Source of the DNA: Alternaria dauci | Taxonomy: Eukaryota; Ascomycota; Dothideomycetes; Pleosporales; Pleosporaceae | Assembly: GCF_042100115.1 (NCBI RefSeq) | Contig: NC_091275.1 | Location: 682,001-746,000 of the forward strand | Direction of reading: 5' to 3' | DNA length: 64,000 bases | Part shown: positions 46,916 to 57,983 of the stretch, piece by piece | Layout: each line of letters starts with the position of its first letter | Numbering within the stretch: position 1 is the first letter of the stretch | The notes under the pieces: generated by a model | Seen by the model: only the letters and a program-made list of their open reading frames with translations | The model's database searches: none | Told to the model about the DNA's origin: nothing | Position numbers and translations under genes: made by a program

Positions 46916-49144
46916 TCATGCTAACTTACATGCTGAGCTTACGTCGCTCACTCCAGTACCCTCAACTACCTTGGCCTCGACGACTTCATACACTGGAACT
47001 TCCTGCAGTCGCTCGACAATGTGATGCAGCGTCGGGAGGGCTTTCCAGTCAAGAGCATCAAAAGCGATCTCAGCCGAGCTTGCCTTCAACGTCCGCTCGA
47101 CCTTCTTCTCCACAGTCTTCGCGTCCTCCTCACCGGGCAGGAAAGCAGTGTACTCCACATCCGCTTGTCCACGCTCCTTGCTGCCTGTACTGCTAGTAGT
47201 GGGAACATACTTGTGGAACAGCAAACCCTCGTCTTTCGGAAGAGGAGGAGATAGCGCCGGCGCTGCACCGTTTGTCGCTGAAGCCTCTTGTAGACCCGAC
47301 AGCGACATGCTACAGAACTTCGATGACATCCAGCCCGCGTCGAGCGTCCAATTGCTGTGATCCTTCTTCAGGTTCAGCTCTGCGAATAGCTTGGAGAAGC
47401 CGAGCTCCTCCCTACCACTCAGTATAGGATCGGCCAGGTTCTCGAACAGGACGGGCAGGTAGGTGCCTGTTACTGTCCCTCCACTCGCGGTCGTGTGCTG
47501 GATGCCGTGGATGTACAGTCCGAAATGACTGTATCCCCTGCCACCAAGCCAGTCCAGATTATCTAACTGCGTCACAGCAAACGTCGCGTATACAGTAGTA
47601 TCCGCAGCAGCAAACTTCAGCTTGTCCGTAGGCAAGAGGTTCTCCAAGACTGTCCTACTCGTCTTGAACTTGATACTAGCAGTCCTGAACGTCGCTTTCG
47701 ATCCGTCTCTCGGTCTACCATGGAAATCCTGTCTCGGCCCTGGCATGGGACCAAAAGCCGTCGGCATCCGCCAGAGCAGACCTTTCTTGTTCTCCCATTC
47801 CCATTTACGCAGCATCTGGCTCGAGTAATCCCATTCGTCGTGGCCAAAGTTGAAGTTTGTGAATTTCTGCGGGTCGACGGGTGGACCGCTGCCGAGGTCT
47901 TTTCCTGCTAGACGGGAGAATTCTTGTATGGCAGATGCGCGCTCGTATCTGCATTTCTCGTAGAGTTTTAGTCGCGCGGGGATGGAGTCTAACGGTGTGC
48001 CGAGGGGGAGCATGACGGCGAGGGATGCGGCGTCTTCGATGGCCTGGCCTGCTCCTTGTCCTTGGTCTGCGGTTTCGTCAGCTGGATCCCCATCGAGGTC
48101 GAGAAAGAGGAAGGGGGAACGCCACTTACGAGGAGTAAAAGGATGTGCTGCATCGCCGATCAAGACCAATTTCTCCTCCGTCCAGGTTGGCAACTGATCC
48201 ATATCCAACAGCTCCCATACCTTCAACGTCTCCTCATCCGCCATACCCAGCAACTTGAGCACCGCCGGCTCAAAGTCCCTGTAAACCTCCAGCATCTTGT
48301 TCAGATTACCCTGGTTCTGCCAATCGCTACTCCCAGGCTGTTGAGAGTCGATCTGGCTTTCGCTTGTCGGATGGATACAAACAAAATTCAACAACGTGTT
48401 ATCGTTGGTCGGATACACAACAACTCTCCTATCTCGCGCAAAAATCATAATGAGATGGCCCTCCTTCTCCGCAAACTTGCGCGTCATTTCGTCATCCAGC
48501 GCTCTCTGTCTCGGAATCAGGAACCTAAATGCTGACTTGCCACTTCCAAACGTCTTGATGTTCTTCGCGCCTGGAATTCGCGGTCTTGTCTTTGAATGTA
48601 CGCCATCCGCTCCAACAACGACATCACTCTGGATCTTACTTCCATCTTCCAACGTAACAACACCAGCCTTGGCATCGACATCCACAACCTTACTCTTCAG
48701 TCTCAACACCGCTGGCGTACCGTCTCCTTCCTCACACGTAGCCAGCCTCTTCAACTCACTATGCAGACTCACGCGATGCGCAAGTTGCCACGGGTGCTGC
48801 CACCGACCCGCATCCTTCATCAGGGGCACGGTAAACATTTCTTTCCCGTTTGGAAAGAGCTGTGTCAAGAGCTGGCATTGCACCGCGCCATGGGCTTCGG
48901 GTATAAGTCCCATGCGTCTGAGAAGCCCGTTGGCGTTGGGCGCAAGGTGCACAGCTGCACCGAGTTCGTTGGCGAAGCCCGAGGCTTCGAGGAGGGTCAC
49001 TGTGTGTCCGCGTTGACGTAGGAATATCGCTGCGCTGAGGCCGCCGATGCCGGCGCCGCATATTGTTATCTTGAGGGGCTCGGTGGCTTCTTGGTGGCTG
49101 TTGACACCATTTGTGTGGCCATTGGTGCTGTTTGTGAAGTCCAT
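46916..49144 (-). CDS. FAD-dependent monooxygenase fused to an acetoacetate-decarboxylase-like domain
   Basis: Two exons, 49144-48130 and 48066-46916, give 721 residues. The start is the ATG of MDFTNSTNGHTNG; the frame opens upstream only with TTG. The 63-bp intron (GTAAGT, GCTGAC, CGCAG) restores the flavin motif GDAAHPFTPHQGQGAGQAI. Group A flavin hydroxylase signatures are ITICGAGIGGLSAAIFLRQ near residue 30, VVGADGVHSKTR, and that late GD box; relatives hydroxylate aromatics such as salicylate. From about residue 450 the protein leaves this family and becomes acetoacetate-decarboxylase-like, with GRGYSHFGLYIHG and GREELGFSKLFAEL (about residue 560), where the Lys would be the Schiff-base residue. 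A hydroxylase-decarboxylase fusion could perform two consecutive steps; the substrate is unknown. Confidence 0.85.
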   Translation of the reverse strand: MDFTNSTNGHTNGVNSHQEATEPLKITICGAGIGGLSAAIFLRQRGHTVTLLEASGFANELGAAVHLAPNANGLLRRMGLIPEAHGAVQCQLLTQLFPNGKEMFTVPLMKDAGRWQHPWQLAHRVSLHSELKRLATCEEGDGTPAVLRLKSKVVDVDAKAGVVTLEDGSKIQSDVVVGADGVHSKTRPRIPGAKNIKTFGSGKSAFRFLIPRQRALDDEMTRKFAEKEGHLIMIFARDRRVVVYPTNDNTLLNFVCIHPTSESQIDSQQPGSSDWQNQGNLNKMLEVYRDFEPAVLKLLGMADEETLKVWELLDMDQLPTWTEEKLVLIGDAAHPFTPRKWRSPFLFLDLDGDPADETADQGQGAGQAIEDAASLAVMLPLGTPLDSIPARLKLYEKCRYERASAIQEFSRLAGKDLGSGPPVDPQKFTNFNFGHDEWDYSSQMLRKWEWENKKGLLWRMPTAFGPMPGPRQDFHGRPRDGSKATFRTASIKFKTSRTVLENLLPTDKLKFAAADTTVYATFAVTQLDNLDWLGGRGYSHFGLYIHGIQHTTASGGTVTGTYLPVLFENLADPILSGREELGFSKLFAELNLKKDHSNWTLDAGWMSSKFCSMSLSGLQEASATNGAAPALSPPLPKDEGLLFHKYVPTTSSTGSKERGQADVEYTAFLPGEEDAKTVEKKVERTLKASSAEIAFDALDWKALPTLHHIVERLQEVPVYEVVEAKVVEGTGVSDVSSACKLA

Positions 49145-49749
49145 GATGGGTGGTAGGAATGAGGCGTGCCGAAGAAAGTCTGCGGATTCCAACTACAAAG
49201 GATAAGAAAATGGGAGTGAGGGATATGTTTCAAAGCTCAGCAAGGGATTTTGAGACCCCTCTCCTCAACTAGAAGTCATCTGTCTCTACTGCTTAGCAAG
49301 CCAGTCATGCCTTGCCTCGAACGCCAGCCGATATTCGTCCAGGGTTATGGATGGCCCTCCACTTCCCGGTTTGAATATATGTGGGGTGGAGCAAGAACAT
49401 GCGTGGCAACTGCGAAGCTTTTCTCGGGATCCGTCAATGTTACTGGATACTGGATGCCTCTTCTTAAACTGATTAGAATATATGCATTAGTAGTGGTGGT
49501 GGTGGTGGTGGTGGTGACGGTGGATGTCGAGCGGACAAGGCTTGCATGTGGCGATGCTGGCACATCAGCTTCAGCGAATAGCGTGCATATGCTAGCGAAA
49601 AAGGTCGGATTGAGGTGTTCGTAGTCATGGGAATTTATAGTAGGGCAGACACGCGGTTTTCGGTACGATGAGAGGATCGTGGAAGAATAATAAATTGCAG
49701 TGTCTAAAAGGAAAAAGCAAAATGCATCGAATTTGCATGCGCAACCAAA
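49145..49749. other. intergenic with a GTG microsatellite
   Basis: A perfect (GTG)8 tract lies at 49493-49516. The rest is the upstream region of the monooxygenase and the 3' flank of the next gene; no coding sequence is seen. Confidence 0.65.
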
Positions 49750-50184
49750 CTACCACTCTCCACCAATCTTATATCCTACGTTCCATACTCTTCCCAGAGT
49801 ATTTCGCCATACTTTGGAGATTGTCTGCACCCAATCGTCAGTATACAACCTTCCCCCAGCCTCGACATGGCAAGAAATACTCACTGATTCCAAGAATACA
49901 CCTGTGAACATCACACCAACAAATGCTTGTTCAATGCCATTCAAATAGACCCTTCGCTCGCTCTGGTCGAGCTCAGTATTGATCGGCCGGTACGCAGGCA
50001 CGCGGCGATGCTCCGTTGGCCAGTCGCTGGGGTTCTGCTGCGATTGTGATGTGGTAGATGAAGTCGGCGGGGCGGGATGTGCGTTGAGGCTTGTATCGAG
50101 TTCTTCGGTGTGGTGGAGGTCGTAGTCTGCAAGTACCGCCTCGAGATTGTAATGGATCGGGTTGGCGGTTGTCGTTACTGACAT
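49750..50184 (-). CDS. small conserved-looking protein, 124 residues
   Basis: Two exons, 50184-49885 and 49824-49750; the 60-bp intron (GTGAGT, TACTGAC, GTGCAG) is stop-free and a multiple of three, so the unspliced frame also reads through. Start is MSVTTTANPIHYNLEAVL; the same frame runs further upstream but from a non-ATG codon. The compact block RRVYLNGIEQAFVGVMFTG, then VFLES and ISKVWRNTLGRVWNVGYK, is non-random, with one moderately hydrophobic segment that may be membrane-associated. I do not recognise the family. It diverges from the aldehyde-dehydrogenase-like gene. Confidence 0.65.
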   Translation of the reverse strand: MSVTTTANPIHYNLEAVLADYDLHHTEELDTSLNAHPAPPTSSTTSQSQQNPSDWPTEHRRVPAYRPINTELDQSERRVYLNGIEQAFVGVMFTGVFLESVSISCHVEAGGRLYTDDWVQTISKVWRNTLGRVWNVGYKIGGEW

Positions 50185-50534
50185 GGTGGCAATGGTAAGA
50201 GTGGCAGGGCGACGACAGTAAGGTGATGATAGCAATAGCGACGACGACTGTGGTGTCAACGAGTTTGCTATGTCGATAAATGTGGAACGAAAGTACGCGT
50301 CCCTCGCGGGCCATCGCTTGGAGACGCGGAGAAGCTGGGGTGAGGGATGGTCGGAATGTGGGGGGCTTAACCACGCCCGCTCACACCCGCGTACATCAGA
50401 CAACGCTACCGACGCGTTGGGCTTGCTATGGTCCAAGCAATATCCTCTGACATTCTTGAGGATTGCATTTGGAACTTTGGACTCTACTTTCCCAGATTGA
50501 GTTGTTGTGGTTCAATCCGTTCTTACAATTCGTA
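50185..50534. other. divergent promoter region
   Basis: The 350 bp separate divergent start codons; nothing else is recognised. Confidence 0.55.
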
Positions 50535-52083
50535 ATGTCGTCACCGATCACCCCAGAAGTCGCACTTGCGGAACTTCAAGCAACCGCGTTGTCGCAGCGG
50601 GCACACAACGCTCTATTCCGCCTCAAACAACTCAAATCTCTCCACGATGTGCTGCGTAACAACAGCAATGCGATCAGAGATGCGTTGAAGCAGGACACGC
50701 ATGTATCAGATGAAGAGGCAACTTCTGAGGTTGCGCTTGCGCTGGATGCAGTCAAAGAACACTATGGTTCGATCGACGCAGCCAAGGAATTGGAAGCCGA
50801 GTACAGAATCACACATGGAAAGGACGCCAGCGACAAGAGACAGCCTTGGGGTGTTGTGTACATTGAGCCTCAAAGAAACCATACGCCATTTTTCTCGGTC
50901 ATCGCACCATTGAGCGCGGCTCTTTCAGCAGGCAACTGTATTGCACTCAAGGTATGGTCCATCATTCCGATCTAATTCCCGTCGTCTGACTGTGCCATAG
51001 CTCGAAAACAACCTTCGCGCACTCCCTTCTCTCCTTCGAAAACTGCTCACCGAAGCCCTCGAACCTGACACCTTCGCCGTCATCTCTTCTGATCCCTCTT
51101 CAGACTCACTATCAACCTGCCTACAAGTCTTCCAAGACAAGCAAATTCGCGCACCGACATACTCACAACTGGTCTCGCCGCGGAACAAAGTCATCGCAAT
51201 CGTGGACCGTACAGCAGATCTCGCATCAGCAGCCGAACAGCTAGTAACAGCACGCTTCGCGTTCGGCGGGACATCACCTTACGCACCCGATCTAGTTCTT
51301 GTCAACGAGTTCATCAAGAAAGACTTCTTGGAGCATGTTCTGAAACGCTCGCTTCGTTTCCTGGCTGGATCAGGTGGTATCTCAAACGGCTCGACAAAGG
51401 CACGAGAACAGAAGAAGTCCTCGCGCGTAGCAGAGACATTCCAACGGCTTACAGAAAGCAAGTCATGGAAGCTGAACGTCATAACGCAAGGAGACAATGG
51501 CGCTATTGTTGAACTTGCGAATCTCTCTTCCCTACCAGACAAATCACAACAACCCGTCTTCAGCGTATCAGCTATCACATCTCTTGAGCACGCCATTAGC
51601 CTTGTCGAAGAAGACCTGGACCCTCAAGAAAGCCTGCTGGCTGCATACCACTTCGGCACCCCGTCAACTGGGAAATATCTCTCACAGTTTGTCAATGCCG
51701 ATGCTTCTTTCACAAACAGCATTCCCTTCCGTCTGCTTCTTGGTCCAGCAGCTCCATCTTGCCAGCCCATCGACGTCGAGAAGCGATACATTGCGCAGCA
51801 TTTCACTCGTATCTCACCCGCATATATCGCAACACCTGCCTCACAGGCGACATTATCCAAGCTTCTTTCAGGCAAGGAATCGAAAAAGGCAGCGACAGAG
51901 CTTCTTAGTACAGCATCACAGGAGATCAAGGAGAAGAAGCGCGCTGAATCGATTGCAATCGGGTACTTTGAACAAGGTATCTTCATTGGGTTGGGTGTGT
52001 ATGGTATTCCTATTTTGACATGTATTGGTGCAACGCTATTCTATGGCGTTAGAGCGGGGTTGAGAAGATGGGCGTTCATCTGA
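50535..52083 (+). CDS. aldehyde-dehydrogenase-like protein lacking catalytic residues, C-terminal membrane segment
   Basis: Two exons, 50535-50951 and 51001-52083, give 499 residues (49-bp intron, phase 0). The fold resembles class 3 / fatty aldehyde dehydrogenases: the N-terminal helical region (HDVLRNNSNAIRDALKQD), PWGVVYIEP, FFSVIAPLSAALSAGNCIALK and the later YAPDLVLVNEF. However, the catalytic-Cys motif (GQxCxAPD in the family) reads GGTSPYAPD near residue 231, the ELGGK glutamate motif is replaced by VSPRNKVIAIVDR, and no GSTxVG loop is visible. The C-terminus has a hydrophobic segment (GIFIGLGVYGIPILTCIGAT), as in membrane-anchored family members. It is probably a pseudoenzyme or one with changed chemistry; the gene itself is intact. 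Confidence 0.82.
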
Positions 52084-52469
52084 AGTTGCCATTGTTCTTA
52101 TTCTGTGTATCGAAGTCTAGACCAACCTCATTTCAAGCATGTTGATCATCCTTTTCGTTTCTATATATGCTCATTCGAATTAAATCTTTCCCAAAACGAC
52201 TGTGCTGTTGTATCATGAATACTTGAAACACTATCATTCCAAACAGCAAGTTGTGATTCGCTGGTGTTCGAGGAGGCAAGCAGCCGCATGGTAGTTGTTA
52301 AAGTTGAAACAACGGATTGTTGACGACGACGACAACAACAACAACAACAAGCGGAAGTGAATATGGTTCAGCAAAACAGTATGCATTTGTGGCAAGCCAC
52401 ATACAGCAACTACCTAGGGTAATGAGAAAACCACCCAGCATTTGTAACAAGATATGCATGGTCTTCACA
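52084..52469. other. convergent 3' flanks with GAC/AAC repeat
   Basis: A trinucleotide tract of GAC then AAC units lies at 52322-52350. No gene is seen between the two converging stop codons. Confidence 0.65.
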
Positions 52470-54227
52470 CTACAAAGCTGAGCCCTCCGGAACCCACTTC
52501 GCAGTCCAAATCCTCAACTGTTTGCCCCAGATCAACATAGGAACAGTCATTAAGCCAAAAAGGCCCATCAACATCCCGAATATACCGAAAGGCTCAGCAG
52601 CTCCTTGGTGTGTGACCCACTCTCCCACAAAGAATGTCCACGCGAAGCTCACAATAGCCCTCACAAACGTGATGGCAACGAAGCAATCTCCTGCAAGCAC
52701 CCCATAAGCCTCGATAATGTAGTTGAAGCCGACAGAAGGTGCTTGCATAAGCCCCAGGGCAACAAGACCGAAACCGAACTGGAGGCCTACCCAGCCCGCA
52801 GGCGAAGGATTCTGCGCGACGAAACCGAAGATGAGGGCGCCGATCGTGGCGAGCGCAAGTGCGGGAAGGGCGGTGATAAGACGAGATTCGGGTTCGGAGA
52901 AACCGTGGGAATCTTTCTTTGCGAGACGTTTGGTTGCGAAGTCGGCGATGAGGTAGGTGTAGATCTGGAGGTGTGTTAGTGAACATCGCTGCCAGATACG
53001 TGGAAGACTTACACATCCGACCAAAGCGCCAAAGATACCACCGATGTTGACCAAGCCAACGTTCTTTCCCCAGAGATAAGGTGGCTTGGCGACGAGTTGC
53101 GGACCAACAGTCGACATGGTAACGATGAGTCCAACCAGTCCTGCGTACCAAGCCGACACGAGCCATACGCCAGGTAGCCTGAGCGTCTTATAGGGAGCGA
53201 TGAGGTTGCGCATCAGACCAGGGTGGTATGTGAAAAGCCTCAAAGACTTCATGTACGAGTACGATGGGTATGAAGATGGCGCGCCAGCATCAGCGATGAT
53301 GACTCTCTCCTTGGTCTCCACAGTATCCTTGTCTGGATCCTCGAATGTGACGGTGCTCTCTTTGCGGTGGTACAAGGTCTCAGCCTGGAACACTAAGCAG
53401 AGGACAAAAGTGATAGCTGAGAGTACGACGTTCATCCAATGAAGCCAGGATAGGCCCATGTCTGCGACAATGTAGCCACCAGCAATAGCGCCTACGAGGG
53501 AACCGAAGGTCAGAAAGACCGTGTATATGGCCTGTCGATCGCTCAGTTAACTGCAGTTCAGTGGGAAATTTTAGGAAATGAGCGTACCAAAGCGCGTCCT
53601 CGTTGATGGACAAAGAAAATCTCGCCAACGACATCCGGGCTCACAGCATCAGCCGGCGCACCTCCAATACCCATAAAAATTCGAGCAGCTAGTACACTGT
53701 CGAAGCTCGTAGCAAGACCAGCCCACATGCTAGAGAAGACGAGAAGCAACAAGCTGCCCAAGACGATCGGGCGTCGACCAAAAGTATTCGCCAATGGCAC
53801 CCACCACAAGTTCGATGCACCCAACATCAGGATATTGCCTGCAATCAAGTACGTCAACTGCGAAAATGACTTTGGTGGGAAACCAAACACGCCCGTCGAC
53901 GCGTAGATTGGCAAAGCACTCGACATGGATGAACTGGTAAAGTTCACCACAAATGGATGTATCGACATGACGGCTAGGATGGCTATCTTGCGCCACATCG
54001 GAAGGTTGAGAGGATCGGCTGGATCGGCTGATGGTTGGGGTACAAGACGGATCTCATCGTGGCTTGTTTGCGATGCAGTCCATTCGAGATGCTCTGAGGT
54101 GATGCGTTAGACACGATGCTTCAAGAGGAATCGGTCCATCAATACCGACGAGCGTCGCAGTCCCTGGTGGTCTGGCGTTCCTGATTTCATCTTTGGAAAG
54201 GCTCAATACTTTTCTCAAAGACGCCAT
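52470..54227 (-). CDS. MFS transporter, DHA1 type
   Basis: Four exons on the minus strand, 54227-54146, 54093-53588, 53531-53013 and 52964-52470, give 533 residues with all phases matching (introns 52, 56 and 48 bp). The spliced N-terminus runs MASLRKVLSLSKDEIRNARP and later DEIRLVPQPSADPADPLNLP, typical of DHA1 drug/polyamine transporters before helix 1. Motifs include ANTFGRRPIVLGS after helix 2, ARIFMGIGGAPADAVSP at helix 4 and VHQRGRALAIYTVFLTFGS at helix 5. The central loop is long and charged, and a late GVLAGDCFVAITFVRAI is present. It sits beside the regulator and catabolic enzymes, so it may import substrate or export a toxic intermediate; that is inference from position. Confidence 0.88.
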
Positions 54228-55003
54228 AATAGTCGCCAGTGGCAACCTTTTCGTGGAGATGACGAGGAATAGAGTTGCAGCGATGATTTGCAATGTTCAC
54301 AATGCTTCAAACGACGTGGTTGTGGCCATGTACTCCAATCTAAATAGACCGCACGGTTGAACAACTCGATTCGCAAGCATGTCGGTGACTAGGGCCAGAA
54401 CACGCCTCAAACTTATCTCATTGGACGCATGGACGCAGATCGACCCCAGAATGACTTGTTGCCCATGGGGTAATTCGGAATGTGGAGGTGACGGAGACCA
54501 TGCTTGATACGGCCAAGACCGTCAAGACTGACCAATCTTCTCCACGAACAGCCAATTGTATGCAGTCCGAACCAATATGACTGGCGTACGGCTCTTCCTA
54601 GATCCGTCTTCTTCCGCCCCAAAGGCCTGGATTTGAATGCGGAGAACGGGTGGAGCACGTGCGTGGCCCTGCTACTGTGACAGCGCTGCGTGTACGGCAG
54701 ATAGACATGCATCGGGCAGCGACGCGATTGGAAGAGGAACCACCGAGGGTACTTGATCTGGTTTCTCACTGGCGTTCGATGCTTATGAGTTGAGAGTTGC
54801 AGATGTAGCGCGAATGCCATGTTTGCATATTTACTTGCTCTCGGATGTTGATCTGACGCCGCAGGCATCGAGGAAAACATATGATCTCTAAATGCTACCA
54901 AGCAGACCAAAACAACCCACCAATGCGGCATCAAAGTCAAAGTTGTGGTCTCAAATCATCGCGCAAACTTGGATCCGAACTGCCGTTGCATAAGCCGTGT
55001 CAC
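54228..55003. other. intergenic, transporter upstream region
   Basis: The 776 bp between two minus-strand genes have only a domain-free 175-codon frame (54413-54940) without an ATG at its start, which I do not call. Confidence 0.55.
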
Positions 55004-57983
55004 TCATCTGATGGCAGATCGGAGGCCTTCCAACAACTGTACCAAGTTCCCAACCAGCGGTGGAGACGGTTCTGACGCGTCATGATGCGCTCGAAGAAGC
55101 TGTGTCAAACTGTCCATGACGCCACAGACGTCGCTCAGTCGGGTGGGGTTTTGTGACCCGGAACTCTTGATCGCTGGTATGCCGCGATCCAGGGTGATGA
55201 ACTTACGGGCGCTCAGCAAGTCGTCTCCGTTGAGAACGACAGCCGTATCAATCGGACCCTGTTCCGTTGCCATGGATCGTTTGAGAAAGCCGTACGCCCA
55301 TAATATGAGCCCCGCATGGTAGACAGCAATGGCGTTGAAGTTACTGAGCAGAGCTTTCGGGAGCACCTCAGCTGCACGCAGAATTTGGCCAGCATGCCAC
55401 AGGGCTTGACGCGCTGACGGAGTCTTCGCCCAATCTCGTAGACCAACGTATGCGTCCCGTGCCTCCTCCTGCCCTTCGAGACCCGCAAAGAGCTGGATGT
55501 CGTCCAAAGGCGCGTTAAGATGGACCAGCATGATCTCTAGTGTTATCTCAACACTCTTGCTCATAGGCGGAGTGCTTAGCCTGAAATCTTCAAGCTGCTT
55601 CGTGAGCTCTTGATAGCGTGACGATAGTATGAGACTATTGGTAGGCTGCGACTGCGATCTAGACGTCAAGGCGCACATCTGACGATATTCCCAAACCGGA
55701 CCCCACATCATATGAAGATACGTTGAATCGGCATAATCATGAACCTGATGTTCCAGATTCAAGAGGCACTCGGTAGCTGATGGTCGCTTCGCAGTCATTG
55801 GATCCCTCTCCAGATACGCCATTTTCCAAGTGGCCGCGTTCTTGGCCTGCCACAACGCGTTTGCACTTGGTAAAGGTAGTTGCATCTCAGCATAAGAGAT
55901 TAGCGGTGGCTTGAGGAGTGCCATCGAGGACTGCCGATCAAACTCAAAGGCTCGGTGAACCAAGCGGAGAAAGGACTCTTCACTGACCCAATTCAGCCAT
56001 TTGCTTTCTAAAACCGCACCTTGATCGTCGGGCGACGGACTGACTTCTTTCCATGTCGACCGACGAAAGCGACCGCCGCGGCGGAGCATAGTCATAAGGG
56101 GCTGGAGGAAGCTTTCCGCAATCTCCATCTTGCGGCTGATGCCACTCCACATGCCAACCTTGAGCTGCAGAAGGAACGTCTGAAGATGTTGGAGGTCTCT
56201 GATGGCCGTGTTATCCTCTTCGAAGGACTTTGATTGGCCCATCCTTGAAGCTTCATGCAGAGCATAACCTAGCTTTCGCAAGGATATGTCAGGGAGTGTA
56301 GCAGCTCCAGCGGAAACTACAGAAGCGAGCAATTCTGGGTTCATTTTCGAAGGAGAGAAGGTAGGTAAATGGAACCACATGGGCGCATCTATCAATGGTG
56401 AAGATAGGAAGTACTGGATCAGGCCATCCAGTAGCTCAATACTGGGAAAGGCGGATGCTATGCGTTTGACGTTGTCTGGGCTACATGTACCGAGAACCAA
56501 AGCCAGTAACCGGTCACGGCTGGAGCGTGGTAGTCTATAAGTAGGATGAGTACAGTTCATGCCTGATCTAACGCGAAAATCCACTTACTTTTCTGCTATG
56601 ACGCGCCGGTGTGTGAAGTTCGAGCGCCGATAGCTGTCTTTCTCAGTTTCGGGTACAGCCAAATTGACCTGATCGGCAGTATGGTTTCTCGAGCGTTGGG
56701 GAAGATACCGCCATATGCTCTGCTTAAAGGCTTCTGCCCTCAATGGAGCAGTGTCGGTCTCCGACAATTGTTGCTCCGGCCCTTGAGCATCCGTGGAAGG
56801 CGTATCAGCAGCGAACGGGACCTGAAAACTGTATTGGTCAAGAAGGCCAAGATCAAGGTCAGTCAATCCAACATCTAGATCGAAGCTGAAATCCATAATG
56901 CCACGCGGAGTTGCCTGGCCAGACATAAATGCCTCGAAAGGGGGCATGCTGCGAAAATATTCCGGTAAAAAGGGGGTGTGCCCTGGCGTATTATCAAAGT
57001 GCGACAAGGAATTATCAAGGAAAGTCATGGATGCGTTAGGATCTTCGTAATTTTGATTCATCGCTACAAGTCCACCGCTGTTGTTGGTTGGTGGCTGCAT
57101 GTTTGTCAAGTTCGTTGTTCTCGTGTCAGGGTCACCAGAATCCACGGGTTGCCGGTGAATGTTAATATTGTCTGTTACGAGCATGGGCGGTGGGTTCTGA
57201 AATGGCTCTGGAGTTTCTGAAGTCGTTGATGCCGAAGGATTGCCGTTCCCGCTGTGAGCCGGCAGCGATGAGGGGTAATCAAATCCATTCGACAGATCCA
57301 GCAGATCCTGCGCTGCATGAACTGCATCAATTTCATGAACGTCATTCTCCCCCTGGACAGGAGTTTCAGGTACCCGGCAGGGTATCTTCTTCTTCTTGCA
57401 GCGACTACATGGCTTTTCGTCCTCGCACCGAAGATGACTTTGCGAGCAAGCTTCACAAGCTTGTACAACTCTGGTATCACGAGCAATCTCGCGTTTTTGC
57501 CGCTTACTGGCAGACTCTGTACCGTGGTTTGTTACATGTCTTTTGAGTAAATCTCTTGGTATGGTCAGTGGCGCGACATCGAAAAGCAAAACATGGCACG
57601 TACATTCTGGCAAAGCCTTTAGAGCAGACAGGGCAAATGTAAGGCTTGGATTTCGTATCTACTCATGTCGTTAGTATAGTTATGAAACCATCCATGTAGT
57701 TAACGTTGACACGTGCTATTTGTGCGAAAGAAACCCTCCTTGCGCAGGTGTCAACTAGCTTCCGGTCAACAAAGCCGCGGAGCAAATGCACTCGACTCAG
57801 ACTTGATGGAGTCACATCGGTCTTCGGGGTGCTAGCTACTGACTTACGCGCTCTCACGTGTCTTGTGAGATGATCTGCACGCGTGAAAGACCTTTTGCAA
57901 GTGTTACACTGGAATAGGCGCGGTTGTTCGACAGGTTCCAAGTTGGCTAGCTGGGTGTTCGCTGATGTCGGGGCAGTCTGCAT
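55004..57983 (-). CDS. transcription factor with two C2H2 fingers and a Zn2Cys6 cluster
   Basis: Four exons, 57983-57848, 57658-57604, 57554-56589 and 56534-55004, give 895 residues; all phases match. The first intron is 189 bp, the others 49 and 54 bp. Finger 1 uses Cys26, Cys29, His42 and His46; finger 2, completed only by splicing, uses Cys54, Cys57, His70 and His74. A fungal binuclear cluster follows at Cys97, 100, 107, 113, 116 and 123. The middle is disordered and the last 500 residues resemble the fungal-specific transcription factor domain. Such dual-finger regulators occur in ascomycetes and often control nearby metabolic genes. It diverges from the extradiol dioxygenase gene across about 400 bp. 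Confidence 0.88.

Noticed and set aside
54413..54940. 175-codon minus-strand frame between transporter and regulator
   Set aside because: Does not begin with ATG, lacks domains and has many Cys/Trp/His residues typical of non-coding translation.
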